From NCBI RefSeq assembly GCF_020085105.1, contig NC_058052.1, forward strand, positions 18,888,733 through 18,952,732: a stretch of DNA of 64,000 bases, in the 5' to 3' direction. The DNA comes from Siniperca chuatsi. Lineage: Eukaryota; Chordata; Actinopteri; Centrarchiformes; Sinipercidae. This document shows, in pieces, positions 51,884 to 64,000 of the stretch; within the stretch, counting starts at the first letter, position 1, and every line of letters starts with the position of its first letter. A program made the position numbers and the translations under genes. The notes under the pieces were generated by a model. It was not told the DNA's origin. It worked only from the letters and a program-made list of their open reading frames with translations, and did no database searches.

Positions 51884-53769
51884 ATATATATACATATATT
51901 CCTAAACTGCGATTTTCCATTTGTTGGCTCAATGCAATATTGTTCAGTTATTTATCTCTACTAATACTCACTGATGTAATTTAGGGTGGACTTTGGCAGA
52001 ATTTTTTTTTGGAAAAAATACCGAATTATTACATAGAGAAACTAGGGACCATATGTATGCTCTAATATAACTTTTCTAATGCATATGTTGCTTGTTTTCA
52101 TTATCAGAAGACCCAAATCTTACAAAAAATAGGGTGAAATATTTTTTTACCCCATAAAAAACTATTATTAAATATTCATGCAGTAGAAGGTTACATTTCA
52201 GTATTTGGTGATTTCAGTGAATGGGCAAAGGCCTCACATATAAAGCTGACTGTCATGTTGGACTGAATCTGTGAGACAGTGTGACTAACCGAACGGCGAC
52301 CACAAGTGCTTCATCGTCTCTAATCTACGAAACCATGAAACATGTGCGAAGACAAGAGGAAACTATTAGCTGTTTGGTCAGGGAGGCGTTCGGTACAGTT
52401 CAATAGTCTAGGACTTAACGGTGAGCAAACAGCTTTGATTAAGTGTATGTATATGGACAATATATAGCCTGGAGAACCTTTTCTCTTTTCACAAATCACG
52501 ATAAGAACTCACAGAAAGATCTCCATTTCCACACTTCAAGTGTGAAAGCAAAAAGGTTTTGTTGTATCCTCTGGAGGCCCACGCAGGGTGTCACCCTGAG
52601 TGTTTAGCAGGTGCAAAGATATTTGCCTGATATGGAGGCCTAATGGGTTTGTCCTTTGAACTCATTTTACACGCAGAGGAACCTATCCATGGAATAACCA
52701 TGCTGTATCTCAGGGTGGCTCAAGGATGTCATAAACAATTTCTGCAAGAGTTAGACTAAATAGTAATTATTACCAGATTTTTTCTCTGAAAAGTGTTATC
52801 AGGAACGTTGTTGATCTCAGACTATTATGTTGGTTTATGGATAGGATTTGTTATCTTTTTCTTATTAGTCATAGATTAGCAGAGTGATGTTAAAACTCCC
52901 TGACAAATGATACTACATTGTTATGTTTCACATGATGAGACAGTGACAAAGAATTTGAACTTGAGAAACAAAATTAATAAATCAACTTGTGATTGTGAAT
53001 AAAAAAATACTTCACCCTTTAGAGCAGCAGCTGAAACTGCTTAGGAATATTTTGCTGTCCAGGTCATTGTTTCAAGTATTTCATTTCAAAATGTGAGATT
53101 ATGAAATCACTACAGCCATAAAAAAAACTCAATTTTGCTGATTCCAGAGGGCTAATCCTGTATTGATTATCAGCTATCACCCCCACATGATGATTTTGAT
53201 GTCAGGAAGGGATTAACCAGTTGTGGGGGGGAAATTAAATATGGGCCACTAAGAATTTTTATTTTTGTATGTTGATTTATAACAACCTGTATCAATCTCA
53301 TCCATGCTTGTTGCCCAGTTTCTGGCAATTTTCTTCATTCTGCCTACAAACCCGTCATACTCAAACTTCATCCAGATATGTTGGGCATCTATGAAAACTT
53401 TGGGATCTCCACTAGAATTTAGAATAAAGTTCTGTGGGTTTGAAATCACACACATCATCAGTTTGTAGTGACCGGTCCAACAACTGGCCGCTGCTTGTTA
53501 AGGGGTTACAGTGAAACAAGATTCTGACACAGGGGCCCTCTAAAAGAAAGGATTATGATTAGGTAAAAAGTCAGGAGCCACCTTAAGGCCCTTATATTTT
53601 TACTCTGAATTTGGTGTAGTGTTGCACACTGCAAAACAGCAGTTAATCAAACCACAAACTAAGTTAATCTGGGGCCTCTGGAGTACCTGGGGGTCTTGGG
53701 TCTTGGTACCAGTTGCCAGATTTGCCGAGTTAATAATTCATCTTTAGTTGAGGTTAATGTTGAGCTGAG
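51884..53769. other. Intergenic, no gene recognised
   Basis: AT-rich sequence; no coding, RNA or clear repeat feature seen. Confidence 0.6.
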
Positions 53770-53990
53770 TGAAATGGTAAAATGGCTGCATTTATGTAGC
53801 GCTTTTAAGTGCTTTACTATTTGCCTCTACTTCACCCATTCACACACACACACAGATTGTAGCAAACCGCCATGCAAGCCTGACCATCGGGAGCAATTTG
53901 GTGGTTCAGTTCGACATGTGGGCAGGAGGAGCCAGAGATCAAACTGCCAACCCTGCGAATAGTGGACAAATCGCCCTAGAGGACTTACAG
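53770..53990 (+). repeat. Degenerate copy of the TGGTAAATGG...TAGCGCTTTT repeat
   Basis: Order of blocks: AAATGGTAAAATGGCTGCAT, TTATGTAGCGCTTTTAAGTG, CACCCATTCACACACACACA, GGGAGCAATTTGGTGGTTCA, TTCGACATGTGGGCAGGAGG, AGCCAGAGATCAAACTGCCA. This order is characteristic of a highly repeated teleost interspersed element. The frame at 53696-53962 is a translation of it, not a gene. Confidence 0.7.
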
Positions 53991-54396
53991 GTACAGTCCC
54001 CTATAGAGAAACGCTATAGTCCGGATCAGCAGCCACGATGAGGCTCTGAGATTTGATTTCAAACCTCTAAGATTTTCTAACTACTGAGCAGTTCACCTGA
54101 GGCAACATTTTTAAAAATGAACGTAACGTCTCAGAATGAAGCCCTCCTCGATTTCTGATATTATCTTTAACTTTGTGATAGCATGTCAGCTGTTCTGGTA
54201 TCTCTTCAATCTCTGATAACAATATGTTCTATTCTGAGAATATTGGGAAGGGTTGACTTTGGAGGGAGTTGCATATGTGTGTGTGTGTGTGTATGTAAGT
54301 GTGTTTGTGTCTATCCTGGCTCCCCGTGGTCGTTCTATTGGTCTTCTGAGTGGGTGGTCTGTTCCAAGAGAGGAGCACTGGAAACATTATACCTAC

Positions 54397-54430
54397 ATAC
54401 ACACACACAAACACACACACACACACACAC
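54397..54430 (+). repeat. (CA)n microsatellite, imperfect
   Basis: CA run with one interruption. A (TG)n stretch lies at 54277-54293 just before it. Confidence 0.85.
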
Positions 54431-54561
54431 AAAAGGAAACTGGGAATCACACCAACGCAGCACAGCAGAGGGTGGAGCAGGCAGGAGCCTTCTTCCAGAT
54501 GTGTGACATTAATTTAGTTGATCCAAAACATGAACCGGTAGCTCCCACTCACTCATCACCA

Positions 54562-54563
<2 letters not shown>

Positions 54564-54604
<41 letters not shown>
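54564..54604 (+). repeat. (TG)n microsatellite
   Basis: Perfect TG repeat of about 20 units. Confidence 0.95.
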
Positions 54605-54608
<4 letters not shown>

Positions 54609-55726
54609 ATTCATCCTAACTTTTTAATATTCACACACTGAGAAATACACCTGCAAGTCTACATTTCCACATTCTGTATAATTTGGAAGAGAAGGAATCA
54701 AGATAAGAAAAGAAATAAGAGAGCCTGAAATAAAAGTTCTCCTCTTGAGTTTTAGGTGGAGGAAAAGACGGAGCAGGGAGGACTAAAGGGAGACGAGGTG
54801 CATGATTAAAAAAGGAAAAAAGATGAGGAGCGGCGCAGGTTATGAGAACAGTCTCCACTCTGACCCATGGAGCAGCACCCCTGGACTTTCATACAATACT
54901 TTCCACCGGGGAGGAGAGGGGGATACGGTGCATGGAAAGACAAAGAGAGAGAGAGAAAATGAAATTAAATAAGAAGAGCGGAGGAGGAGAATGAGAGGAG
55001 ATGTAGGAGGACGGAAGTGGTTGATTGAGACTCCCCAGAGATTCTTTTGTTTAGATTGTTCTGCATATCACTTCTTTCACTCTCTCCCCTCCACCTCCCT
55101 CTTTTCTGACATCTGAGGTAGATTACAACAGAGACCCTGGGTCACATTTATGACTTAAATCAAGAACATGTGGTGTGTGCGTGTGCGTGTACGTGTTTGT
55201 ATGTCCATTTCAATGCAGTGGGATTCCCCTCCGGTCCCCGAGTGGTGGTCAAATTTATTTTCTTGTCCATTGTCTCTCGCTGGGACATCAAAGGACTATT
55301 GTTTGTTGATCAGCAAGGGTGCTGCAGGTTACTCGCAGGTCCCGGACGAGAGCCCTTCGCCTCTCCTCATCTCCCCTTCTTATCTCCTTTTGCTGGAACT
55401 GAACTTTTAAGTACGTCAGATCTCCGCAGAAAATCCCAGACACAGAGGATCAGCACTTCCACAGAAACCATGTTTAGATTTTGAAAGATTGAGTGTGATT
55501 ATGCTTCATTTGTTTCATTCAGGCCTTGACAAGGCTTGTTTTAGTGTCCAACATACACCACTCTATCTGCTTTAATATAAACGTCATGGACAACAAACAA
55601 AATGTACCACATACTTCAACCACTGCCGCACCTAAGCGCTGAAATTCAGTCATTGTTAGCAGGTAAAAGAAGAAAACTCCCCATTAATTTCAGCACAAGA
55701 GCACATCTGTAAAAGTGTCAGTTGAC
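54605..55726. other. Intergenic, purine/pyrimidine-biased, no gene recognised
   Basis: Contains a GA-rich stretch (54930-55010) then a CT-rich stretch (55070-55105). The overlapping frames at 55168-55484 are 80-104 codons long but show no domain or splice context I can identify. Confidence 0.5.
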
Positions 55727-56201
55727 TTTATTAGGATCGGCTTCACTCAGTTGAAGAAAAGCAACTTTTGTCTTTGGAACGTTTATCTAGGAAGAAAACA
55801 AATCTACAAAATAAGTTGTTGGAAGGACAATATATAAAACAATGGCATCAAAATATATTTGACAAGAAAACAAAACCAAAGGAAAAACAGGCTCAAATGT
55901 TTTTGGATGCAGGGCATTTCCTCTTTTTGCCCTTTTGTTTACAAAACAATAACAAAAGAGGGAAAAAACAAAAAAAATCAATAGTTATTTACAGTGCATA
56001 TATTTACATTAAGGCATTTTTGCTGGGGAGAAAGACGGTTGATGTGATACAACCCCCACTTCTACACAATCAAATAAATAGTCAGATTTACCATGATACA
56101 TTACAGTGCTATATTATCTTTATGCTACCTGCAGTGAATGAACAAATACAGTTATAGGCGCAGGCTAAATCACACCGCCAAAATGGACATTCAAGTGTAT
56201 A

Positions 56202-57915
56202 TTAAAAGTATAGGTTCATATTTTCTGGCACTCTCGTGTGTATATGTACATTAAAAAAGTTTTTGATTGATACAAGTGTTCCTCTTGTGCATACTGACTG
56301 TGATGAGATCCCTTTCCAGAGTGATTTCAATGCAAGTGACAGAGGACAAAATCCTTGTTCTGCGGAAAAATGAATTCTAAAGTTAAACCAAAGTTACTAT
56401 GAGCTAATAATAAAATCAAATCTTCCAAAGTTTCTGTCTTTTTAGTTAGAAATTCCCTCTTTGTGTTAGTGTTGGGCAAAACAAGTTATTTTCAGTGTAC
56501 TGAATCAATAGAATCAGTTTATTAAAAAGATAAGTTCAAAAGTTTCGTTCCCCAAATCGCTCAGTGCTTGACCGGAGCTCCGACCACGTACTCCCACTCA
56601 CTGAACTGAATAACGGCTGAACGTTCAGTTTAGCTCGTTAAGTAACTAGTGAACTAAGAACGGTCGTTCGTGAAAGATAAGTCAGTGAGCTGAGAATTTA
56701 GTTGGATTAAAGTAACGTGAAACTGAAAGCTGCTATAACAAAGTACCCTACCCTATTATGTACAGCACGTATAATTTCGCAACACCTAATTATTAAATTA
56801 ACTATTTGGTACTACTTCCTACATCGAGACTTCAAGACATGAGAGGGATGTAAAGGGAGAGGTGCGGGCTTGATTGACTCAGTGACTGTCTATCACTCAG
56901 GGCTCACGGTCACTGTGTACGTTCAGTGAACGAATCACTAAACATGCACCGTTCCCTCGCAATGAAAGGATCTGAGACAGTCTCAGGCTCAGCCCCCTGT
57001 TTTTTCAAGTTGAAGGTTTCACCATGCATTGTGAACTACTAAAGGTGGTCAGATAAAAAAAAAAAGAAAAAAAATGTCAAACGTAACCTAAATGTAATCG
57101 AAATCTAATTAAGTAGAGATGCAGCAATTTTGTTTATCCACTCTATGATACTATCCCATCTTTCATATTGTGTCACAACTTGGTCTCAGGCAAGCAACAC
57201 AACAATGCAACCACACTGAAGGTACCAGACAGAAAATCTAATTGTATAAATCCTTATAATTGTCCTCTTTTCAAAACAGTAACGTCGTGACACACGAGTG
57301 TGTGTGCGCGCGAGCGCTCAGCACTTCTCACAGTAATGTTAAATGTTAGCCTATGCATATAATATCAATCTAGATAACGTCATATATCTGGATTGCAGTC
57401 CAAGACCAATGTTGTTGAATCACTGCAGCTAAATGTTAGCAACCTGAATCGGCTGTGTGTTTGCTGTCTTGAACACACCCCATTCCTCCTGCGAACGAAT
57501 GACTTGAATCACTCACTCAGTGAGCGAGTGTATCCCTGCAGGTTCGCTCGCAACTGACTGAGAGAACAAATCACTTCAGAAAGTGATTCAGTTTAGTTCG
57601 TTCACTCAAAAGATTTGTTCTTGTGAATGAAACGTTCGCGAACGACACAACACAACTTTGTGTTAATCCTCACCACAGCTCAACAAGGAAACACCCTCTG
57701 CTGAAGCACAAAGAGGGAATTTTGCACTGATAAGACTAACTTTGAAAGATGCCTATACCACATTATCTTCAATTGAACTACACAGAAAATGATCTCTTTG
57801 TGGCTGGTATGGACAAGAGGAACACTTGTGGTGACCAATAACTCTTGCAATGTACATATGGGCATGTGAGTATTGTTTTAAGAAAGACTTGAAAAAATAT
57901 GAACCTATCCTTTAA
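56202..57915. mobile_element. TTAA-family foldback element A, interrupted by a hAT-like insertion
   Basis: The left end is TTAAAAGTATAGGTTCATAT and the right end, read inverted, is TTAAAGGATAGGTTCATATT. The arms (56202-56466 and 57664-57915) stay alignable inward: ATATGTACATT, CAAGTGTTCCTCTTGT, GAGATC, and AAATTCCCTCTTTGTG occur in both in inverted order. Taking out 56467-57663 leaves a palindromic element of about 516 bases with a loop of about 43 bases. Terminal TTAA suggests a piggyBac-type mobiliser. No transposase frame. Confidence 0.7.
56467..57655. mobile_element. Non-autonomous hAT-like element nested in the TTAA foldback
   Basis: Flanked by the 8-base direct repeat CTTTGTGT (56459-56466 and 57656-57663), the target-site length of hAT elements. 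Ends: TAGTGTTGGGC on the left; TTGTGTTGTGTCG when the right end is inverted. Subterminal regions are full of GAACGAATCACT / GTTCGTTCACT motifs and short palindromes such as AACGTTCGCGAACG, typical of hAT transposase binding regions. No transposase frame in 1189 bases. Confidence 0.7.
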
Positions 57916-59362
57916 CAAAACGTGTGCCCATGTTCGATTGACTGATAGAGCCGAATTGCAAGTTAGTTGTGTACAGAGTCAGAGAGTGAGAACCTTCAGA
58001 GAAAGGACTGCAACTTTAACAAAAATGTTCCACATTATGTCAGGATGTCAGTGAAGTGGCCTGAGCCCAGCTGTTAAATTACAATGAATGATGGGTAACC
58101 TTGTATTTTAAAAGAAATGTACTATTTTTTTCCCCAAGCTGAGTCTAGATATTCATTAGATTAAGAAATAAAAACAGCACCATGTGTGTTTAAAAAGACT
58201 GTCTATATTGATCACAGCTCTGCTACCACTGAACAAACACACATAAACCAGAGGAGGAGGCACTTCATAAGGTGTTAATGAAGATGATACTTTGGTTAAA
58301 ACATTTGAAAGTAAAACGCTGGATGAGATCGATGTACAGTAACTGTATTTTGAAGACCCTTAATTCAAGCTTGTGCATCAAATACAGTCAATTCTGTTTT
58401 AACTGAATGAATTTTAGGTTATGTCGAAGGGTTCTGATACTTTTCTCTGATTGGAAATCCATCGAATGACAACATGAATAATTCATCACCTAATTGCTCT
58501 TGCTCTTTAGCAACCATCCACCTCCCTCTGTTTCTCAGTCGTCCTCAGATCTCCTCTCTCTAAAATCTTTCTCTCTCTCCATCTCCACCCCTCCCTTGTT
58601 TTTTCCTGCACTATCTTCCCTCTCTCCAGAGTATAAATGCCTTCAATTTTTAATATCTCAACAGCAATGATTTGTGAGGCATTCACAGAGATTCAGTCAA
58701 GTAGTGATAATGATCGTTCCGGTGGTGATTGAGATGCATGGGCCAAAAAGGCTTCGACTTAGATTACTAATTCTAGTGCAAACCGAAGGATTTGGTTTAA
58801 AAAAATAAAATAAAATCTGGACATTCCAGTTATATAAACAAACCAAGGAGTAAACAAAGATTTGGCTTGACTAGTTTTGCTAACAAAACCTTCTCCTTTA
58901 CAAAAAAAACAATTATGAAGCCAGCTCTATGTTAGAACAGAGACAAAACATGTACATGTTTTGAGTGGTAAGTGCTTTCATTCCAGTCACACAAAAGAGT
59001 CCAAATTGACTGGAGACACTTTTTTGAGCTACCATTTTCTTTTTGTTATTATTTTTCTTCTTTGTATTTGTCCACAGAAATCTATACCAAGTATATCTGA
59101 AGGTTAAGGGACCAGGAACTTCATCTGGCCATTATCTTACTACTTTACAACCTCCAAACTGTCCCCTGGGTTTAAGAGCAATACATTTGTTAGGCTATCA
59201 TACGGTTTTAGCACACGATAGCAGCACCAGGAGGAGCTGTGGTGTCAAGTCCCTCTGCATCAGGCAGCTTGTAACATTGTACTTTTGGGAGATGGAGTGA
59301 GCGTTTTATGTGTGTCAAAGATAGTGCTTGTGTATTTGTAGCGTGTGTGTGTGCAAGTGCTG

Positions 59363-62300
59363 CTAGTTCTGGTGTCTCTTCATGTGCAGGGCGAGGTGGT
59401 CGGATCGGGAAAAGGAGCGCGAGCAGACGGCACACTGGAAGGGTTTGGCGCCCGTGTGCTTCCGGAAATGACGTGTCAGCTCATCCGAACGAGCAAAACG
59501 CCAGTCACAGCTGTCCCACGTACACCTGTACGGCTTCTCACCTGCAGGACGGGAGAAAAGAGAAAGTCTGAATGAGTGCAGCTGCCCACTGAAAAACCGA
59601 GCTAACGGCAGAACTGAGCTGAATTTCTTGCTTGATCACATGATCTCCAGCACTCTATGACGGAGCAGAGATGTGATTATAAGTACTCATAGTGCTGATG
59701 ACACTGATTTTCATTAAAACAGACGCTAATTCCCTGAGTTACATGATTCATACGGTTAGGTGGGGGAACTGGGAAAACAGGCTTTACTGAAAAGTCGAGT
59801 TGTCTAACAACATATACAGTCATAACGCTGTCACAGGCATTTATCAAGTACTCAAGCTGCACAAGTTTCCCACGGACAACTGATCTGATCTAGTCTGCCT
59901 TTGCTGTGCGTTTCTCTATGATGGATGTAGTTTGTTTCTCTGTCACTCTGCCATTCCAATAATCTTCAGCTACAGCCCCAGGCACTTTGTGAAAAACTAG
60001 TGTGACCTGTCTCCTTCAGCCCCAACTCCTTCTTACACCTGGTTCAGTAAGGAGGCGGAAGTGCCGCAAAGAGTCGCAATATGTCGGTTCTCTTGCGAGC
60101 ATAAGCCTGGCTGTTCACACCAGAAGACAAGCGATTCTGGGTGTGTGTCTGCACGTCTTTCTTGCTCTCTGTTTAGACACAACTGACAAATATGTGGAGA
60201 AAGTACAAAATTTAAAAAACACAATCACAAACAGCAGTAATACTATTTCTAATAATTATCGTGGATGGTCTGATTTTGAAATTTCATCATGGCGGGGGGG
60301 GGGAAATGGGCGAATTCTCCAGGAGAACACCAGGGAGAGGGGCAAAAGGGTTGGCAAGCATGGGATGAATATTTGATCATTTATCAGAATCAGATCATTT
60401 ATATCATATATATCATTTATATCATTTCTAATATCTAAATCTATAATATGGGAAGGAACCTGATTCTTGCTTAGCTAGATCTTCTTCTTTCTGTGGTTTG
60501 TCTCCTTTTCTGTGATCCCTTTTTTATTTGCATTTTAAAACATAAGAGTGCCTTAAATGTGAGTCAGTGCTATGAGAGCAATGGAATCTAATGGAAACTG
60601 TGCTGTCTTGTTGGAAGTTTTTTCTTCTTCTCCTCCTTGTTTTTAACATCTATTTACGTATTTATAATTATCAAAAACAGGGCAAGAAATACAGCATGTA
60701 GACTATTTGTAAATCTCCTGTAAATCTCACATAATAATAATAATAATAATAATAATTCAACAACAGTGTGTCTTTCCAGAAACAATGTCCCCATTACTCT
60801 GGATAGCCCACAGAGGAGTAGTATGTTTAACAGTATAACAGTATCCATTGGAACTACTTCTATCAAATAAATTGCTGACAGTGTGTTCTGTGGTTTGTTC
60901 AGACTAACAATGGTTCTGGAAAAAACTGTTTAAATGTCATTTTTCAAAGCTAAATGCACCATTAACATAATTCCATTCACCTCCATTAAATTGGGGTAGA
61001 AGCAGAAATCTCAGCGATGTATATGTCAAAACCTGCATGCTGGATACCACTAGAGGTATGTAAGAAAATGTTCGGGTTTTTTTAAATTTATGTGAACCAA
61101 CCCTTTAAACCAGCACAGCAAGCAAGTTCAGCGTTGCTAAAACAATCACAGCAAACCTGTTACGAAATTAACCAGAGCATCACCAAACTTAGAAACACAC
61201 ACCCGAAACGGAACAAAATGACACTGAGAGACAATGAAAAGACGCTGAGAAAAAAAAGAGTGAACTGAGAGGAGTGTTCAGTTTTCACAATACACTCGCG
61301 CACACACACACCATTGCGCACACACACACACACACACAAACAATCAGGGTAATGGATGTTGATGGAGATTAGAGTGGGAACTCCCACGGGGACACAAACG
61401 CATTAGGAATCATCTCATACAGATTACTGACAGGTGTGTGGATGTGTGTGTGTATATGAGTGTGTAAGTGTGCATTCAAGCAGCTGAATAAGAGGAATAG
61501 AATGAGTAACAGACGAAGATAGAAATGGGGGGGGGGATCAAGTGAGGGTTGGTAGGACGATGGCACAAAGCAGAGAAGACGATGATTAGATGAATGAAAA
61601 TGAAAGAAAAAAGGGGTACAAAATAACAAAGCTGGACTGACAAAAGCAGAGAGGATATGGAAGTTGCTGCTACATCCCTCTTTACGTGTCATGTTCTCCT
61701 CTTGTGGTCTGTAATAACTGCAATAACCACAATCAGCCTGCAGCATGAATGACGCCAGATTTAATTGTCGTGTCATGTTCCCAATACTGAAATGTAGGGC
61801 ACGAACACCCACAACAATGTTCTGAACAAGTAGTTCAGATTCATAAGTGAAACAGATTCTGGATCACAAAGTGGAAACAGTGAGTTTTGTGTGAATCCAG
61901 ATGAGCGAGGAATGCGTAGATATCAACAGAAGCTTTGTTTTGTTAGCTGGAGCGAGGTGGGGCCCAACACCTAAGTGCTTGCTTGTTGACTTTGCTCATC
62001 TAAAACTAATAGTTCAAATCTAAATGTGAAAGAAGGAAGAAAAAAAGGGAAAGTGAAGTGGAGATATTAAGAACAGATGATCTAAGATATTGTTGTATCT
62101 GCACTGACAGATCTTGTATATATTTATAGTGGTAAACAAGCAAAACTACTTCCAGAAAAGCATATTAAAGCCTTTAAACATCGATGTCTGAACAGGCTCT
62201 GGGATCCTAAGAAAGATGGCACCATGCGTCTAGTGCTGACCACATAGTCTGAGAGTCATCCCCTGGCAGAAGTGTGTCACTTCCACCTGTTTTGATGGAA

Positions 62301-63378
62301 TAGTATATTGGGCAGAGGATGGGAATGGGGTAGGATACATTTACACACACATGCCAGGAACACAACACTCTGCCTAGCAACATGGTGCCAGTGCAGATAC
62401 CAAAATACGAGTTGTGTGGGCAGCGTCATTTTTTGACACGTACCGTTTAAAAAAGCTCCATTAATTAGATCAATGTCTTACCCGTGTGAGTCCTGAGGTG
62501 GGCTTTCAGATGGGACGACTTGGTGTAGACCTTCTTGCAGCCTGACGACAAACAGGGAGATAAACACAAACAGAAGGCTTAATCCAAATCCAAATAATTC
62601 ACGTGTCAGATATGCCTTTACCCAATAAACTGAGCTGTGGTATCCTAGAAATTTGAACTAATGAAGAACAGAAGCTGTTTGGAATGAGATATAGTAAATG
62701 TCTGTTTTGTTATTCTGATTTTCAAACATGTGTCTTAAAAAGTGTTCTTATTTGGTATTAAAACTGTTTAAATTTGGTGTATTTACAACTGCATGCCATT
62801 AATCGCACAGAATACTGCTTTGCTGAAAACGTCTGTTCACTACACCTGTTAGTTTGACGTCAGAGTCGAGATATTTTAAGTTCAGGATTACAAAACCTTT
62901 TGCACATTATGTTATACGCAGTATGTATATTACAATGTCAAAAAAAGTCATTATGATTTTGAATGATTCACTCTTCCTCTCCTTAAATAAGGGAATGATA
63001 ACATTTCATGTATTGGCAAGATTAAACTGTGAGCAGCTGCAGCAGTGTGACTAATATACACTTAAGTAAAGTGTGGATCTGTCCTTGTGTGGATATGATG
63101 GATCTGCTTCATCGGACTTAGAAAATATTAGACATGTGCTAACATGCTGCAGGAGGCTCCGCTTAAGCCTATTTTACACGCTGCCACAGGCTACTTGGCA
63201 TTACATGTCCTACAAGTAGCTGCACATCGTACAGCTACAGTGTGTGTGTGTGTGTGTGTGTGAGCCAGTTAAAAAAATAAAAATAAATTATCTGTGCAAG
63301 CAATCTAAAGTGTGCCTGTATGCAAATGTCTGTGGGGAAAAAAAAGATCAAATGAGTTAAGGAGAACATCTATCTAAT

Positions 63379-63412
<34 letters not shown>

Positions 63413-64000
63413 TCATTCCACAATCATACCAGTGATGACTTCAAAGCCACAACAATGTGTGAGAGCTCACGGCTGAGAGTGCCCGAGCCGTTTGAGGTGT
63501 GATAATAAATGCTAAGTCGTTTTTAAACCAGACAGTTAATTGAAAGGCAGTGACTGATGGTCTCCTTTGCCAAAATATTTTAATTCCAGTGCAGCATGAG
63601 CTCTGCCGTGGCTGTAGTATGTATCGTGACTCATAGGCCTGAGACAGTCATTCAAAACACATATAATTATATATAATTAATAACATATAATTTTTTTTAA
63701 ATGCACGGGTGTCTTAAAATAAAGTGTCTTAAAGCTGACCTTTTGTGAGTGACCAGATGTTCACCTGACCACAGCGCAGTGTAAAAATAAACACACACAC
63801 ACACACACACACACACAACAGTGACAAGAATCAGCATGCATACACAGTGGCGGACCTGTTTTATTGTTCTAACCTGGGTAATCACAGTGGTGGATCCGTC
63901 GTTTCTCCAAGTCTGGGTTGTTCCTCCGGTTGTAGCGGGCAGGCACGGTGGTCTGAGCTGGGGTTGGGGCTGGGGTTGTTGCAGGGGCTTGGGGAAGGCC
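59363..64000 (-). CDS. klf5: Krueppel-like factor, KLF5 type: last three coding exons (5' part outside window)
   Basis: Nuclear C2H2 zinc-finger transcription factor that binds GC/CACCC boxes. Exons on the minus strand: 64000-63874 (incomplete at its 5' end), 62541-62482, 59541-59363, spliced in phase with GT/AG. The first ends in [20 protein letters not shown] and CDYPG; the 60-base middle exon gives [20 protein letters not shown]; the last gives [39 protein letters not shown] and [19 protein letters not shown], then the stop at 59365-59363. Together they make three C2H2 fingers in the standard KLF spacing. The [15 protein letters not shown] lead-in and the HMKRHQN end point to KLF5 rather than KLF2/4/17 (end in RHF/M) or KLF6/7 (RHI/L). 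Which fish KLF5 paralogue this is cannot be settled from the fingers. The Pro/Ala/Thr-rich sequence before the fingers is the end of the regulatory region. Confidence 0.9.
60731..60753 (+). repeat. (AAT)n microsatellite
   Basis: About seven to eight ATA/AAT trinucleotide units. Confidence 0.85.
60900..61108 (-). repeat. TTAA-family repeat B, copy 2
   Basis: On the minus strand it begins TTAAAGGGTTGGTTCACATA, followed by ACCTCTAGTGGTATCCAGCA, GCTGAGATTTCTGCTTCTAC and ATGGAGGTGAATGGAATTAT. Homologous to 28265-28450. The second end is not clear. Confidence 0.55.
61298..61338 (+). repeat. (CA)n microsatellite, interrupted
   Basis: CA runs split by CCATTGCG. Confidence 0.85.
63240..63262 (+). 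repeat. (TG)n microsatellite
   Basis: About eleven TG units. Confidence 0.9.
63381..63411 (+). repeat. (CA)n microsatellite
   Basis: About fifteen CA units. Confidence 0.9.
63792..63818 (+). repeat. (CA)n microsatellite
   Basis: About thirteen CA units, 56 bases inside the intron next to the partial KLF exon. Confidence 0.9.

Larger units (their letters stand above)
55727..59362 (-). other. Possible long 3' UTR of the KLF gene
   Basis: A minus-strand AATAAA lies at 55727-55732. AT-rich, UTR-like sequence at 55770-56200 and 57916-59362 flanks the nested transposon block at 56202-57915. If this is one UTR it would be 3.6 kb, of which about 1.7 kb is inserted DNA. A 3' end nearer the stop codon is equally possible, so this is a weak inference. 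Confidence 0.3.
59542..62481 (-). other. klf5: KLF intron between the second- and third-last finger-coding parts (2.9 kb)
   Basis: Holds a TTAA-family B repeat (60900-61108), an (ATT)n tract (60731-60753) and CA runs (61298-61338). A G-rich run lies at 60294-60302. No gene is supported inside it; the frames at 60002-60376 and 61369-61812 have no protein features. Confidence 0.75.
62542..63873 (-). other. klf5: KLF intron (1.3 kb)
   Basis: Contains three CA/TG tracts (63240-63262, 63381-63411, 63792-63818) and otherwise AT-rich sequence without recognisable features. Confidence 0.8.

Overview
The window is genomic DNA from a ray-finned (teleost) fish, probably a percomorph. Genes are split by short introns with GT/AG borders. 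The first gene encodes an angiotensinogen whose decapeptide carries the teleost-type Asn1 and Val5. Non-coding DNA is full of (CA)n, (GATA)n and small terminal-inverted-repeat elements of kinds common in teleosts. I see no prokaryotic, viral, CRISPR or operon features.

Layout: agt (angiotensinogen, + strand, six coding exons, 358-3532); cog2 (conserved oligomeric Golgi complex subunit 2, - strand, 18 coding exons, 13730-5738), tail-to-tail with agt; a 2.1 kb head-to-head interval; pgbd5 (piggyBac-derived domesticated transposase, + strand, seven coding exons, 15856-36057); about 20 kb without recognisable genes and rich in repeats (37-55.7 kb); and the last three coding exons of a KLF-family zinc-finger gene, best matched to KLF5 (- strand, 64000-59363), whose 5' part lies outside the window. 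Splicing every exon listed gives an open frame: 463 aa for agt, 729 aa for cog2 and 532 aa for pgbd5. Order and relative orientation of agt-cog2-pgbd5 match human 1q42 as I remember it, so this is an old syntenic block; the KLF gene beside it is not part of the human neighbourhood I know.

The genes do not form a pathway. agt makes the circulating precursor of angiotensin, cog2 is a housekeeping Golgi tether, pgbd5 is a neural, nuclear transposase-derived protein, and the KLF gene encodes a transcription factor.

I found no clearly new biological system. The most informative non-genic structures are: (i) a foldback element with TTAA ends at 56202-57915, interrupted by a roughly 1.19 kb hAT-like element at 56467-57655 with an 8-bp target duplication, so the insertion order can be read; (ii) an intact TTAA-flanked MITE at 46989-47377 plus several TTAA-ended relics in the same window as the domesticated piggyBac gene; (iii) a 5'-truncated non-LTR retrotransposon end followed by a perfect 13-bp hairpin (51495-51883); (iv) a dense repeat cluster at 46.3-49.1 kb with telomere-like repeats, two (GATA)n tracts and inverted MITE arms; (v) two extra agt introns at serpin positions that I align to 77c and 233c. 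Repeat-family statements rest on recalled consensus patterns and visible internal homology, not on a database search.
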